From Aliterella atlantica CENA595 (GTDB taxonomy: Bacteria > Cyanobacteriota > Cyanobacteriia > Cyanobacteriales > Chroococcidiopsidaceae), in the NCBI RefSeq assembly GCF_000952155.1, contig NZ_JYON01000002.1, forward strand, positions 248,001-312,000: 64,000 bases of DNA. Direction: 5' to 3'. The notes under the pieces were generated by a model that was given only the letters and a program-made list of their open reading frames with translations, searched no databases and had not been told where the DNA came from. The stretch's first letter is position 1, and every line of letters begins with the position of its first letter. Shown piece after piece: positions 26,208 to 35,897 of this stretch. A program made the position numbers and the translations under genes.

Positions 26208-28676
26208 ATGTTTGAACACTTCAACAGAGAAGCCGTAAAAGTCATTATGCTAGCCCAAGAAGAAGCACGTCGCTTGGGACACAATCTCGTGGGGAGCGAG
26301 CAAGTGCTTCTGGGGTTGATTGGCGAAGGTACTAGCATTGCCGCCAAAGTATTAAATGACTTGGGCATTAACATTAAAAATGCACGAGTAGAGGTAGAAA
26401 AAATCATTGGTCGCGGATCTCGCTTCGTCTCCGCTGAGATACCATTTACCCCCAAAATGAAGCGCGTATTTGACAAGTCTTTTGCCGCCGCACGCGAACT
26501 AGGTGACAACTACATCGGTCCCGAACACTTATTATTAGGACTAATTGATGACGGCGAAGGTGTAGCTGTAAAAGTCATAGAAAATCTAGGCGTAGACTCA
26601 GACGAAGTTGGCACTGCTGTGATCCGGGAATTGGAAAAACAACCAGTCTCCGCTAGCAGAAACTCGCAAAGCTCCCCAAGCAAGGGTTTTACAGGTAAAA
26701 CAACTACTTTAGACGAGTTTGGCACAAATTTAACCAAACTTGCAGCCGAAGGCAAGCTCGATCCTGTAGTTGGTAGGGAAAAAGAAATCGAACGCGCCGT
26801 ACAGATATTAGGTCGTAGAACGAAGAATAATCCTGTATTGATTGGCGAACCAGGAGTTGGTAAAACTGCGATCGCTGAAGGATTAGCCCAGCGCATTGTC
26901 GATAACAATATCCCTGATATTTTACAAGACAAGCAGGTAATTAGCCTTGATGTAGGTTCGTTAGTCGCAGGTACTCGCCATCGCGGGGACTTTGAAGAAC
27001 GCATTAAGGCGATTATGGATGAGATTCGCGCCGCCGGAAATATCATCTTAGTCATTGACGAAGTGCATAACTTAGTTGGTGCAGGTTCAATTCAAGGTGG
27101 TATGGATGCAGCAAATATCCTTAAACCAGCACTAGCTAGGGGCGAGTTGCAGTGTTTGGGTGCAACTACCTTAAATGAGTACCGCCAGCACATCGAGCAA
27201 GATGCAGCATTAGAGCGGCGCTTTCAGCCAATTATGGTCGGCGAACCATCAGTAGAAGAAGCTATCGAAATTTTGTATGGCTTGCGTTCTGTTTACGAAC
27301 AGCACCACAGAGTCAAGATTTCTGATGCGGCAATATTTGCTGCTGCTAAACTCTCTGACCGTTATATTAGCGATCGCTTTTTACCCGATAAAGCCATCGA
27401 TCTTATTGACGAAGCAGGTTCTCGCGCTCGTTTAGCCAATTCTCACCAGCCATCGGAAGTTAAAACATTAAATGCCGAACTGCATCAAGTTGTCAAAGAT
27501 AAGGAAACCGCAGTTCAAGCCCAAGACTACGACAAAGCTGGCAAGTTGCGCGATCGCGAAATCGAAATAAACGAGCAACTCAAAGCGCTCAAGACTGACA
27601 ACGCTCAAGAAGCAGCAGTAATTGTTGATGAAGAAGCAATAGCTCATATCGTCTCTTCTTGGACAGGCGTACCAGTCAACAAGTTAACTGAATCTGAGTC
27701 GCAACTACTATTGCACTTAGAAGATACTTTGCACCAGCGCTTAATCGGTCAAGAAGAAGCTGTAACAGCGGTTTCGCGGGCGATTCGTAGAGCTAGAGTA
27801 GGCTTAAAAAATCCCAACAGACCGATTGCTAGTTTCATCTTCTCAGGTCCTACAGGAGTCGGCAAAACCGAACTGACCAAAGCACTTGCGGCTTACTTCT
27901 TTGGTTCGGAAGATGCCATGATTCGTCTAGATATGTCTGAATATATGGAGCGTCATACAGTATCTAAGCTGATTGGTTCGCCTCCAGGATATGTCGGCTA
28001 CGACGAAGGCGGACAGCTAACAGAAGCAGTACGACGCAGACCTTACACAGTGCTATTATTCGACGAAATCGAAAAAGCGCACCCAGATGTATTTAATCTG
28101 CTGCTGCAACTATTAGAGGATGGTAGGCTGACAGATTCTCAAGGTCGAACAGTGGACTTCAAAAATACACTGTTAATTATGACCTCTAATATCGGCTCCA
28201 AAGTAATCGAGAAAGGCGGTGGAGGAATTGGCTTCGAGTTTTCGGACAATGCAGCCGAGACTCAATACAATCGCATTCGCACTCTAGTTAATGAAGAACT
28301 GAAAAATCACTTCCGTCCTGAATTTCTCAACCGTTTAGATGAAATTATTGTCTTCACTCAACTCAAGAAGGCAGAAGTCAAGCAAATTGCCGACATTATG
28401 CTGCAAGAAGTTTCTCATCGGTTAGCAGAACAAGGAATTACTTTGGAGGTAAGCGACTTATTCAAAGAGCTTGTAGTCGAGCAAGGCTACAATCCTAGCT
28501 ACGGCGCTAGACCATTGCGTAGAGCAATTATGAGCTTACTAGAAGACTCATTAGCTGAAGCTATGCTATCAGGTCAACTCAAAGCTGGCGATAATGCGAT
28601 CGTCGATGTTGAAGATGGTGAAGTTAAAGTAATGAAATCTGAGAAACCAGATTTGGTACTTTCAACCGTCGCATAA
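26208..28676 (+). CDS. clpC: ATP-dependent Clp protease ATP-binding subunit ClpC (HSP100)
   Basis: The 822-residue protein is full length for cyanobacterial ClpC. It has two N-terminal Clp repeats (1-145; [16 protein letters not shown] and [16 protein letters not shown]), a first AAA+ module with Walker [10 protein letters not shown] (about 212-220), and a middle domain with a UVR-like segment ([17 protein letters not shown]). The second AAA+ module has Walker [10 protein letters not shown] (about 547-555) and a C-terminal D2 small domain. It unfolds substrates for ClpP. In cyanobacteria ClpC is usually essential. It is monocistronic, with a leader hairpin before it and a strong terminator after it. 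Confidence 0.97.
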   Translation: MFEHFNREAVKVIMLAQEEARRLGHNLVGSEQVLLGLIGEGTSIAAKVLNDLGINIKNARVEVEKIIGRGSRFVSAEIPFTPKMKRVFDKSFAAARELGDNYIGPEHLLLGLIDDGEGVAVKVIENLGVDSDEVGTAVIRELEKQPVSASRNSQSSPSKGFTGKTTTLDEFGTNLTKLAAEGKLDPVVGREKEIERAVQILGRRTKNNPVLIGEPGVGKTAIAEGLAQRIVDNNIPDILQDKQVISLDVGSLVAGTRHRGDFEERIKAIMDEIRAAGNIILVIDEVHNLVGAGSIQGGMDAANILKPALARGELQCLGATTLNEYRQHIEQDAALERRFQPIMVGEPSVEEAIEILYGLRSVYEQHHRVKISDAAIFAAAKLSDRYISDRFLPDKAIDLIDEAGSRARLANSHQPSEVKTLNAELHQVVKDKETAVQAQDYDKAGKLRDREIEINEQLKALKTDNAQEAAVIVDEEAIAHIVSSWTGVPVNKLTESESQLLLHLEDTLHQRLIGQEEAVTAVSRAIRRARVGLKNPNRPIASFIFSGPTGVGKTELTKALAAYFFGSEDAMIRLDMSEYMERHTVSKLIGSPPGYVGYDEGGQLTEAVRRRPYTVLLFDEIEKAHPDVFNLLLQLLEDGRLTDSQGRTVDFKNTLLIMTSNIGSKVIEKGGGGIGFEFSDNAAETQYNRIRTLVNEELKNHFRPEFLNRLDEIIVFTQLKKAEVKQIADIMLQEVSHRLAEQGITLEVSDLFKELVVEQGYNPSYGARPLRRAIMSLLEDSLAEAMLSGQLKAGDNAIVDVEDGEVKVMKSEKPDLVLSTVA

Positions 28677-28684
28677 TAGATTTC

Positions 28685-28712
28685 AACCCTGGTAGCAATG
28701 CCAGGGTTTTTT
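28685..28712 (+). terminator. Rho-independent terminator after clpC
   Basis: A perfect 8-base stem AACCCTGG/CCAGGGTT (28685-28692, 28701-28708) with an 8-base loop, followed by a T-run, lies 8 bases after the clpC stop. Confidence 0.88.
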
Positions 28713-28757
28713 AGTACCTTGGTATATAACATCTGCAACGCCCGCCGCGTGGGTTTT

Positions 28758-28787
28758 CATCTGCGTGCATCTGCGTGTATCTGCGTT
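28758..28787. repeat. Three tandem decamers of the type CATCTGCGTG
   Basis: Units at 28758-28767 and 28768-28777 are identical; the third (28778-28787) differs at both ends. It is a small intergenic tandem repeat of a kind frequent in cyanobacteria and lies between convergent genes. Confidence 0.75.
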
Positions 28788-28812
28788 CGCGCTCAAAGTT
28801 GGTACAAAAACT

Positions 28813-30246
28813 TTAATTTTGTTCAAAACTCCTAAATTGCTCCTCATCAATCCGTCCTGCTGCATACAGCGTTTCAGTAATTTCTGAAATAGTTAAAACT
28901 GAGTGAGCGCGATAACCTTTTTCTTTCAACCGATCTTTAACGCCTTGTTCGTGATCCATAAACACTACAATATCGCGTACATTTAAGCCTACAGATTCAA
29001 TTTTTTCTGCACCTTCGATCGCACTTTTGCCGCTAATCAAAATATCATCAACTACTACAACTGTTTCGCCTGGTTGAAAATTACCTTCAATTACGCGTCT
29101 AGTTCCATGCGCTTTGACTTCTTTGCGCGGAAAAATCATCGGATAATTGAGGCGTAGCGCTAAACCAGTAGCCGTAGGTAAAGAACCGTAAGGAATACCA
29201 GCAATGCGATCGAATTGCAAAGTATTTAAAATGTCTGCATAAGCAGTCAAAATTGTCGAAAAAACTTGCGGGTTAGAGATAATCTTGCGTAAATCGACAT
29301 AATAAGGAAAAGTTGCTCCCGATGCTTGCACAAACTCACCAAACATAATGCAACCTAGATCGTATAGTTGCAAAATCAAGTCTAGATAAGGGTGCTGGTT
29401 GAGCAGACAAACATCTGGTAGCCAAATAGAACAACTAGAAGCTGACTCAATAACTTTATTTCTAGCTGCATTGATTTCCTCGCGCAAAGATGTAATTTCG
29501 CTAGCTGGTTGCGTGCTAGCTAGCATATCTTGAGGAACGGGAATTAGTAAGCCGTCGCCGTTATTATTTAAGCCTGCTGCTAAAATTTTGCCTAAGTCTC
29601 CGCCTTCTGCCCATATACTACGAGCAAGAATAACTCTTTCTGGGGCGATCGCTCGTATCCTCTCCATAACATCAGGCGTAGTCGTCCCCACCTCCAACCC
29701 AAGCTGTTCTAGAGTACCCCAAGTTCGTGCTTCTTTGACTACTTGCACATAAAGCGGTGACTCGTTACTAGGATACTGCTGCAAAGCAATTGCACCTGGA
29801 TTAGAAGTACAACACAGTATAAATACAGCTTTATCTGGATAAACTAAAAACGGTGCTACCCCATCTTGCCCAGCATAAGGGTTGAGAGTGACTGCATCTA
29901 CCCGCCATTGTGTAAATATAGTCTGGGCAAAAATACTGCTGGTATTGAGGTCGCTGTGTTTGGCATCTAAAATAACTGGAATATGAGCAGGAATAGCTTT
30001 TAAAGTCTGATCTAGTAACTCTAATCCTGGAGCGCCCAAAGCCTTGTAAAATCCAAATGTCGGTTTATAGGCGCAGACTAAATCGCTGGTTTGAGCAATT
30101 AAAAATTGCAGCCAATCAGATAAATCAGTAATAATGCTTACTGTATTTCCTCTACTTGGCATCATTTCCAGATTAGGATCGAGTCCGACAAATAGCAAAC
30201 TTTGATTGCGGGCGATCGCTGCATTTAACTTATCAAAAAAATTCAT
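28813..30246 (-). CDS. pyrF: Bifunctional orotidine-5'-phosphate decarboxylase / orotate phosphoribosyltransferase (PyrF-PyrE fusion)
   Basis: I place the start at 30246 (MNFFDKLNAAIARNQSLLFV), the usual N-terminus; the frame is open 19 codons further up to 30303. The ~477-residue protein has an N-terminal OMP decarboxylase of the PyrF type 2 group (LFVGLDPN, then ILDAKHSDLNTS with the Lys/Asp catalytic set). The C-terminal orotate phosphoribosyltransferase carries the PRPP loop VVVVDDILISGKSAIEG. The two domains catalyse the last two steps of UMP synthesis in order. This fusion order is known from cyanobacteria and some other bacteria. No other pyr gene is adjacent. Confidence 0.92.
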   Translation of the reverse strand: MNFFDKLNAAIARNQSLLFVGLDPNLEMMPSRGNTVSIITDLSDWLQFLIAQTSDLVCAYKPTFGFYKALGAPGLELLDQTLKAIPAHIPVILDAKHSDLNTSSIFAQTIFTQWRVDAVTLNPYAGQDGVAPFLVYPDKAVFILCCTSNPGAIALQQYPSNESPLYVQVVKEARTWGTLEQLGLEVGTTTPDVMERIRAIAPERVILARSIWAEGGDLGKILAAGLNNNGDGLLIPVPQDMLASTQPASEITSLREEINAARNKVIESASSCSIWLPDVCLLNQHPYLDLILQLYDLGCIMFGEFVQASGATFPYYVDLRKIISNPQVFSTILTAYADILNTLQFDRIAGIPYGSLPTATGLALRLNYPMIFPRKEVKAHGTRRVIEGNFQPGETVVVVDDILISGKSAIEGAEKIESVGLNVRDIVVFMDHEQGVKDRLKEKGYRAHSVLTISEITETLYAAGRIDEEQFRSFEQN

Positions 30247-30437
30247 AAATTTGGCTCTAGGCAAGTGAATCGACCCTAAGAAAACCTTAATGGCTGATGC
30301 CAATTTCTCTTAATTATTTTATTTTTGCAGTAAATATAGCTGTAATCTTCTACACAGTAAAACATTACATATTTGATAAACAACCACAGCAAGAGATAAT
30401 GCAACTAATACCTCCTCCTCAAGACAGAGAACATTAA

Positions 30438-31949
30438 TTGCTGCGGGTTTTAGAGCGATCGCCACTAAAAAATCGTTTATTAGCACCTTTATACACTAGC
30501 TTTTTGCTGCTAGTGCTGCTGGTAATTGGACAAGAATGCTTGAGTATTTTGCTCAAAGTTCAGCATAGGCAGGTATTTGATGCGATCGCGCATTCTTTGC
30601 TAGTAGAACGCGAAACCGAACATTTACTTAGCACTGCCCTAGACGAACAAACAACCATACGCGGTTATTTATTTACTAGGGACAGAGAATTTTTAGTAGC
30701 TTTTAAAAGGGCGAAAATTGACTTTCAGCAAACTTTCTACCGCTTACGCACGCTCGTTCAAGATAATCCTACTCAACTTCAGCAGCTTGAAGAACTCCAG
30801 AGCATTCATGACATCTGGAACAGCGAGTTTATTCAAAAAGTTCTCAATGGTGATGCTAGCAAAACTACTCTACCAGGGAAAACTTTGTTCGATCCCATGC
30901 GGAAGATCGTCAGCAATATGTTGCTACATGAAGACATCATTCTCACAAGACACAAGCAGAGATTGAGCCAACTTAACCATATTGATAATGTTATTGATGG
31001 CTTAAGCATACTAGCAATCTTATTAGGAATATGTTTTAACCTGTGGCTATTGCGTAAAAAAGTAGAAGTTCCCTTGCGTCATCTAATTGAGGTAGGCGGA
31101 GCTTGGCAAGCTGGTAAAATGGAAACCCCACTTAAATACTCATCTACTGACGAAATTGGGCAATTAGCTCGCAATCTTAACTCAATGGCAACTGAAATCC
31201 GCAAACGCCAAGTAGCAAGTTTAATGCGTACCAAACAGCTTGAGGATTTAATTTCTGCTCTTTCCCACGATCTGCGTACTCCCCTACTTGCTACTCGTAA
31301 TACGCTAAAACCAATGCTAAACGGTGCTTTTGGCACTGTTACTGACACTTGGCAAGAAATTCTCGAAGAATACCGTCAAGCGAATGAAGACTTAATCGAG
31401 CTTGTAGAAGCCCTTGTAGATGTATCGCGTTATGAAGCTACTGGGAGCGAAAACCTGCATTGGGAAGCTTTGGACTGGGAACAGATTTTTGCCCAAGCGA
31501 TCGCTCGCATTAATGCTATTTACCAGCAAAATTGTGCGCTCGCTAGCGCCATTGCCCCATCTTTGCCGATTGTGTACGGCGATCGCTTAGAAATTCAAAG
31601 AGTAATCCAAAATCTACTCGATAATGCCGTTCGAGTAAGCCCGCCCAACACAGAAATTACGCTTGCGGTTGTTCCTTGGCACGATCGCATCAAAGTTTCC
31701 GTATGCGATCGCGGTTCGGGAATTGCACCCAAAGACAAAGAAAGGCTCTTTTACCGCTTTATGCAGGGGCGCGGACGGCGCGGCAGGGCAGGCTTGGGAC
31801 TGTATTTATGCCGTCAGATTGTCGAGGCTCATGGGGGCGTAATTGATGGGGAAAATAATTTTGGTCGAGGTAGCACTTTTTGGTTTACTCTCCCTGTGGC
31901 GCAAAGCTTAAGTTGCAGCACAACTAGAAATGTGCAGGAGTACAAATAA
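30438..31949 (+). CDS. Sensor histidine kinase with CHASE3, HAMP, HisKA and HATPase domains
   Basis: The 503-residue kinase starts with TTG at 30438. It has a first membrane helix (about 18-39), an extracytoplasmic CHASE3-type helical domain (about 45-180; LSTALDEQTTIRGYLFT is typical), and a second helix (about 186-206). HAMP (207-260) follows, then dimerisation/phosphoacceptor helix with His277 in SALSHDLRTP and an ATPase domain with N-box VIQNLLDNAVR and Gly-rich GLGLYLCRQIV. The regulator gene follows after 3 bases, so the two form one signalling operon. The stimulus is unknown; CHASE3 is a generic sensory domain. Confidence 0.92.
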   Translation: MLRVLERSPLKNRLLAPLYTSFLLLVLLVIGQECLSILLKVQHRQVFDAIAHSLLVERETEHLLSTALDEQTTIRGYLFTRDREFLVAFKRAKIDFQQTFYRLRTLVQDNPTQLQQLEELQSIHDIWNSEFIQKVLNGDASKTTLPGKTLFDPMRKIVSNMLLHEDIILTRHKQRLSQLNHIDNVIDGLSILAILLGICFNLWLLRKKVEVPLRHLIEVGGAWQAGKMETPLKYSSTDEIGQLARNLNSMATEIRKRQVASLMRTKQLEDLISALSHDLRTPLLATRNTLKPMLNGAFGTVTDTWQEILEEYRQANEDLIELVEALVDVSRYEATGSENLHWEALDWEQIFAQAIARINAIYQQNCALASAIAPSLPIVYGDRLEIQRVIQNLLDNAVRVSPPNTEITLAVVPWHDRIKVSVCDRGSGIAPKDKERLFYRFMQGRGRRGRAGLGLYLCRQIVEAHGGVIDGENNFGRGSTFWFTLPVAQSLSCSTTRNVQEYK

Positions 31950-31952
31950 GCC

Positions 31953-32624
31953 ATGTCTGAGATCGGGGGCGATCGCCTCGTGCGGCTATTGTTAGTTGAA
32001 GATCACCCTTTGATGCGCCGAGGGATTAAAGGTCAATTTGCCCTAGAACCTGGTTTTGACGTGGTAGGGGAGGCTGCTGATGGTGCTACTGCTGTCAACC
32101 TGGCGGTGCAACTCCAACCAGATGTGATTTTGATGGATATCGATTTGCCAGTGATGGATGGGATTACTGCTACTTGGCAAATCAAAAGCGATCGCTCGGT
32201 AACTAGAGTTTTGGCTTTGAGTGCGTTTGACAACGATACCCAGGTCATGGGGATGCTAGCTGCTGGTGCTGATGGCTACTGCCTCAAAAGCATTGAATGG
32301 GAACAGTTGATTGCTGTAATTCAACTAATTCAAGATGGCGGTGCTTATTTGGCTCCTCAAGTTGCCCGCAAAGTCTCCCGTATGCTCAATCCTGCAGTTA
32401 CTTCTAGCCAGTTGTCCGCTCATAACTCAGTGCCAGAATTAAGCGATCGCGAACGCGAATTGCTCACATTAATTGCTGCTGGACACTCCAATCAAGAAAT
32501 TGCCCAAAAACTCTATCTTTCGCTCGGCACTGTCAAGTCCTACGTCCGAATGATTCTCAATAAACTGAGCGTTGACGATCGCGTTCAAGCCGCCGCTAAA
32601 GCAATCCGTGAAGGCTTGATCTAA
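31953..32624 (+). CDS. NarL/FixJ family response regulator (REC + LuxR-type HTH)
   Basis: The 223-residue protein has a receiver domain with acidic pocket Glu16/Asp17 (VEDHPLMRRGI), phosphoacceptor Asp62 in ILMDIDLPVMDG and the switch residues in RVLALSAFD. A LuxR-type HTH follows (LSDRERELLTLIAAGHSNQEI to VKSYVRMILNKLSV). It is the cognate partner of the CHASE3 kinase three bases upstream. It is a transcriptional regulator; its targets cannot be read here. Its stop overlaps the convergent gene at 32621 by 4 bases. Confidence 0.95.
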   Translation: MSEIGGDRLVRLLLVEDHPLMRRGIKGQFALEPGFDVVGEAADGATAVNLAVQLQPDVILMDIDLPVMDGITATWQIKSDRSVTRVLALSAFDNDTQVMGMLAAGADGYCLKSIEWEQLIAVIQLIQDGGAYLAPQVARKVSRMLNPAVTSSQLSAHNSVPELSDRERELLTLIAAGHSNQEIAQKLYLSLGTVKSYVRMILNKLSVDDRVQAAAKAIREGLI

Positions 32625-32914
32625 TTTTGTAAACTTTGTAACATATTGTAGAGTTCTGTCATGTTAGAAATAACATGGAGATGGCTATTGATTGGTTGTT
32701 CTGACCATACAACGCAAGCACTGTCTATCTGGGGATAGTTACTATTAGGCAGCGAACATAAGATAGTTAAGTGAGGAGAAAACAAACTAATTTCCTCTGG
32801 CGACGGCACTCCATAGTAAGGAAAAACTTCAATTCCTTGCGCCAAGCAGCAACGACTGACGCGCTGCACCTCAAGCACGCTCTCGCCAATAACTACAATT
32901 CGATACCTTGGCAT
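32621..32914 (-). CDS. Small conserved hypothetical protein, receiver-like alpha/beta pattern
   Basis: I prefer the start MPRYRIVVIGESVLEVQR at 32914 (97 residues). The frame is open to 32947. The hydrophobic pattern RIVVIGES, then GIEVFPYYG, HLTILCSLPNS and ACVVWSEQP resembles a shortened or degenerate CheY-like receiver, but it lacks the acidic phosphorylation residues. No domain can be named. It converges with the NarL-type regulator with a 4-base overlap. Confidence 0.6.
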   Translation of the reverse strand: MPRYRIVVIGESVLEVQRVSRCCLAQGIEVFPYYGVPSPEEISLFSPHLTILCSLPNSNYPQIDSACVVWSEQPINSHLHVISNMTELYNMLQSLQN

Positions 32915-33092
32915 ACTGTATTCAAGCGGATAGGATTTATTTGCCAAAGGGCATCAAATACTTATATTCAGTCAACCTATCCAGCATAAAGCTTAAATAT
33001 TCCCAGAACTACAACCGAGTGGATAGTCAACTGGCTAATTTAAACTATCCGCAAACGCGCCTTCATATATCTTTATCTATCCATTTGATAGT

Positions 33093-33139
33093 GTTTGTTG
33101 CTACGTAACAAACAATAATGTGTTGCTGTAGCAAACAAA
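33093..33139. promoter_or_regulatory. Nested inverted repeats with TTTGTT / AACAAA half-sites
   Basis: GTTTGTT (33093-33099) pairs with AACAAAC (33107-33113). A second, longer pairing joins TTTGTTGCTAC (33095-33105) with GTAGCAAACAAA (33128-33139, one insertion). The two can form alternative hairpins. The first possible ATG (33118) lies within them, and the next in-frame ATG (33139) ends them. This could be an operator or a translational switch. Confidence 0.45.
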
Positions 33140-33504
33140 TGCGTGCAGCAACGGGAAAATTTGTGGACGCAACCCAGAAGATATATCAATTAGTTAAGCA
33201 ATGGAGTTCTGAGGTAGACCGACGAGCAAACTTAGCGCTATGCGAAATTGCCCTGCTCGCAGGTTGTATTACTTCAGAAGAAGCGATGGCAGGTCACTTA
33301 AGCGAACATCAATACATAGAGGCGATCGAGTGGTTGCAGAAAACTCACCCTAATGTTTATTTATGGGCTATGGGACAACGTTGCCTTGGACATCCAGCAA
33401 CAATATGGGGAATAAAAACGCCCAAACCGGAATACTTACCAGCATTAGCAAAAATCAAAGGCTCAAAATCACCGAACTTAATTTCCAAAATTCATAGTAG
33501 TTAG
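33118..33504 (+). CDS. Small hypothetical protein
   Basis: The 128-residue frame opens with MCCCSKQM, encoded within an inverted repeat, so the second ATG at 33139 (MRAATGKFVDATQKIY) is an equally good start. The body is helical (VKQWSSEVDRRANLALCEIALLAGCITSEEA, EAIEWLQKTHPNVYLWAMGQRC). I recognise no family. It is 3 bases ahead of the DUF4327 gene, suggesting a two-gene unit. Confidence 0.6.
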   Translation: MCCCSKQMRAATGKFVDATQKIYQLVKQWSSEVDRRANLALCEIALLAGCITSEEAMAGHLSEHQYIEAIEWLQKTHPNVYLWAMGQRCLGHPATIWGIKTPKPEYLPALAKIKGSKSPNLISKIHSS

Positions 33505-33507
33505 GGG

Positions 33508-33756
33508 ATGAAAACTATGTTATTGAATGCAGTGCCATGTCTTCAAACTCAATATTCTCTAAGAGTAGTCCAAGAAGAAGCAAGTCAGTTAGTGCATAAA
33601 GGCATCATTAGCAGGCAGCAGCCAATTAGCGTATTATGCCAGTACATTCCCCCGCGAGATTGGATTTACTTTGCCACCGAGCTAGAAAAGAGCGAATATT
33701 TACTACGCGATCGCATCGGCGATTTATTAACCTGTGAGGAATGGCGTAACGATTAG
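33508..33756 (+). CDS. DUF4327 family protein
   Basis: This 82-residue protein matches the small cyanobacterial DUF4327 family. After a variable start it has YSLRVVQEEASQLVHKGII, SRQQPISVLCQYIPPRDW and the C-terminal LLRDRIGDLLTCEEW. Its function is unknown. It sits directly after the hypothetical gene at 33118 and overlaps the convergent gene at 33753 by 4 bases. Confidence 0.85.
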   Translation: MKTMLLNAVPCLQTQYSLRVVQEEASQLVHKGIISRQQPISVLCQYIPPRDWIYFATELEKSEYLLRDRIGDLLTCEEWRND

Positions 33757-34118
33757 TAGCTAGTAGTTCCATCTGAGTCGGCTTCCATATTGCGATCGGG
33801 TGCAATGGCTTCAGGCGTTACATCTGAATTTTGGTCGTCTGTCCGTGACAGATTGACCAACAATGCTTGCAGCCTCATCCGCTCAATATAGGGCCACCCG
33901 CCCTCAGTCTCAATATCTTTAAGTAGTGAGTCTAGTCCATGACGGTTATCTGGCAAAGAGGCATGAAATAGCCCTTCACGAATCTCTCTGTGAAGTGCCT
34001 CCAAGCGTCGCAGCACAGCCAAAAGAGCTAAACTATCTCCCTGGTAGCTTTGTGCCAAAGCTTCTACATCTGTAGCAATAGCGGCTAGTTTTGATTCAAG
34101 ATCGGTGTTTTTAGCCAT
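33753..34118 (-). CDS. Conserved hypothetical protein, helical
   Basis: The 121-residue acidic protein is mainly helical (SLALLAVLRRLEALHREIREGLF, GGWPYIERMRLQALLVNL) with a disordered Asp/Glu/Thr-rich tail. No domain is recognised. It looks like the small cytoplasmic proteins found across cyanobacteria. It overlaps the 3' end of the DUF4327 gene by 4 bases in convergent orientation. Upstream is a repeat-rich spacer before psbO. Confidence 0.7.
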   Translation of the reverse strand: MAKNTDLESKLAAIATDVEALAQSYQGDSLALLAVLRRLEALHREIREGLFHASLPDNRHGLDSLLKDIETEGGWPYIERMRLQALLVNLSRTDDQNSDVTPEAIAPDRNMEADSDGTTSY

Positions 34119-34259
34119 TGAGTTTCCTTATTCGCTCTCCTGTCACTACTTGACCTCAATAAAATCAAAAACTAGCAAGTCAAGCCGCAAAGCGGCAATT
34201 CGTAATTACCAATTCGTAATTGCAGTCAGTAGGGGCAAGAAAGCGCCACTAACTGCAGA

Positions 34260-34284
34260 CCACTAAAATCTTTAATTTTAGTGG
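34260..34284. repeat. Perfect hairpin CCACTAAAAT / ATTTTAGTGG in an IS- or MITE-like remnant
   Basis: Ten-base perfect arms with a 5-base loop (CTTTA), enclosed by GGGGCAAG (34232-34239) and CTTGCACCC (34289-34297). Such hairpins resemble ends of cyanobacterial IS200/IS605-type elements or MITE-like relics. No transposase gene is nearby. Confidence 0.55.
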
Positions 34285-34301
34285 GGGCTTGCACCCAATT
34301 T

Positions 34302-34329
34302 AATTACGAATGCGCGAATGCGCGAATTA
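34302..34329. repeat. 28-base dispersed repeat, copy 1
   Basis: The segment AATTACGAATGCGCGA... contains two GAATGCGC units and ends in CGAATTA. It is identical over 28 bases to 44511-44538. It is built from the same AATTCGT/ACGAATT motif as the tandem repeat at 25941. Confidence 0.85.
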
Positions 34330-34661
34330 TTTGGTTAAACCAATAGATTAATCTAAACGCCGTTCAAGGTAAAGGTAACATCGCCGTGTAAAATTTTGTA
34401 TTGGGGTCTGAAGCAAACCATGCTGCTAACTACAACGCTTGAGCTAAATTACACAGGTTCAACGGAGAGGTAAAAGTGGTTGCAGAGGATGTAGTTTCAT
34501 CTGCTAGCTAGGCGCACGTCCTTACATTCAAAGACGGGTAACATCAGCAAGCACTGCTATATCCATTGGTAACGAGGCATCCAATATTTGCCCGAATTTT
34601 TCAATTGTATTATTAGGGCTGTTTTTAGGTTAGATATTGAGTTTAAACATTGAGGTTGACC

Positions 34662-35498
34662 ATGAGGTATCGCGCTTTAATTACTGCATTCCTGGCTATT
34701 TGCTTAGGAATATTAACTGCTTGTAGTGATGCTAGTGTGGCATCTGAGACTAGAGACGTACTTACCTACGATCAAATTCGCGGCACAGGGCTTGCTAACA
34801 AATGCCCGCAAATGGCAGAAACAACTCGCGGTTCAATTGCCCTTGACAGCAGTCAAAATTATAGGATCGCTGAACTGTGCTTAGAACCTACTACTTTCTT
34901 CGTTAAAGAAGAACCTGTCAATAAACGCCAAACTGCGGAATTTATTGCCGGAAAATTGTTGACACGCTACACTTCTACCATCGACCAAGTACAAGGACCG
35001 CTCAAACTTAACGAAGATCGCAGTTTAACTTTTGTTGAGGAAGATGGTTTAGATTTCCAAGCTATTACAGTGCAATTACCTGGTGGCGAACGAGTACCTT
35101 TCTTATTTACAATCAAAGGCTTAGTTGCCCAATCTCAACCAGGTTTAACAAGCATTAATACTTCGACAGATTTTGAAGGCACGTTCAAAGTTCCTTCTTA
35201 CCGAGGTTCTGCTTTCCTCGATCCTAAAGGTCGCGGCGTAACAGCGGGCTACGATAATGCGGTAGCTCTTCCTGGTCAAGCTGATGATAAGGAACTTGCC
35301 CGCGCCAATATTAAACAAGCTGATGTCGGTCAAGGCACTATTTCACTGCAAATTGCCAAAGTAGATAGCAACACTGGTGAAATTGCTGGAACTTTCCTGA
35401 GCGAACAGCCTTCCGATACAGATTTGGGAGCAAGCGAGGCTAAAGAAGTCAAGATTCGCGGTCTATTTTACGCTCGCGTCGAACCAACGCAAGCATAA
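34662..35498 (+). CDS. psbO: Photosystem II manganese-stabilising polypeptide PsbO
   Basis: I choose the ATG at 34662 (MRYRALITAFLAICLG) because GAGG lies at suitable spacing; the frame is open 4 codons further at a TTG. The ~278-residue protein has a signal peptide ending at a lipobox-like LTACS. The mature PsbO follows: LTYDQIRGTGLANKCPQ with the first conserved Cys, ELCLEPTTFFVKEEP with the second, and FKVPSYRGSAFLDPKGRG. PsbO stabilises the oxygen-evolving Mn cluster on the lumen side. It is monocistronic with a terminator. This gene marks the host as oxygenic. Confidence 0.97.
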   Translation: MRYRALITAFLAICLGILTACSDASVASETRDVLTYDQIRGTGLANKCPQMAETTRGSIALDSSQNYRIAELCLEPTTFFVKEEPVNKRQTAEFIAGKLLTRYTSTIDQVQGPLKLNEDRSLTFVEEDGLDFQAITVQLPGGERVPFLFTIKGLVAQSQPGLTSINTSTDFEGTFKVPSYRGSAFLDPKGRGVTAGYDNAVALPGQADDKELARANIKQADVGQGTISLQIAKVDSNTGEIAGTFLSEQPSDTDLGASEAKEVKIRGLFYARVEPTQA

Positions 35499-35552
35499 AG
35501 CTGTCTTAGTTAGTTATGTGAGACATCCATTCAATCCAATAAATGCTAGACA

Positions 35553-35577
35553 AAGAGGGCGAAATGCCCTTTTTTTA
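35553..35577 (+). terminator. Rho-independent terminator after psbO
   Basis: AGGGC (35556-35560), a GAAAT loop and GCCCT (35566-35570) are followed by seven T, 55 bases after the psbO stop. Flanking A/T pairs extend the stem. Confidence 0.85.
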
Positions 35578-35897
35578 TTTGTATTAAAATATTTTATGTA
35601 CGTAGGTTCTACTGTGACGATCCTAGTAGTTTTGCGCTAGTACAAAGGTCAGCTTTAATAAAGTTCAGTGGAATTTCGGTAGTAAAGACTATAGAGAATT
35701 TCATACCCTTAAGCATGAAACAGTTGCACCCGCGAAGGAAATACTTCAATTAACTGAAACTAGCTAACACGAAAAACAACTGTTTATCAATACTTTTAGA
35801 AAAATTTAATTTTTACTAGCTGCCGTATAAATTATGCGGTATGCCTTTGTGCCGATCTCCGTAGTAACGCTGCAATATTTACGTAACAAGAAACAAT
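35578..35897. other. Spacer between psbO terminator and sigF
   Basis: The 320-base AT-rich spacer has no gene and presumably contains the sigF promoter and leader. I cannot point to a specific promoter element. Confidence 0.5.

Larger units (their letters stand above)
34119..34661. other. Repeat-rich spacer upstream of psbO
   Basis: This spacer holds, in order: AATTCGTAATT-type STRR pieces (34198-34231), a strong hairpin (34260-34284), and the 28-base repeat (34302-34329). About 330 bases of non-coding sequence then lead to psbO and presumably hold its promoter. No gene is seen. Confidence 0.7.

Noticed and set aside
28683-28865. A 60-codon minus-strand frame overlapping the clpC terminator
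   Set aside because: It spans the terminator and the decamer repeat and overlaps the PyrF-PyrE gene; not protein-like.
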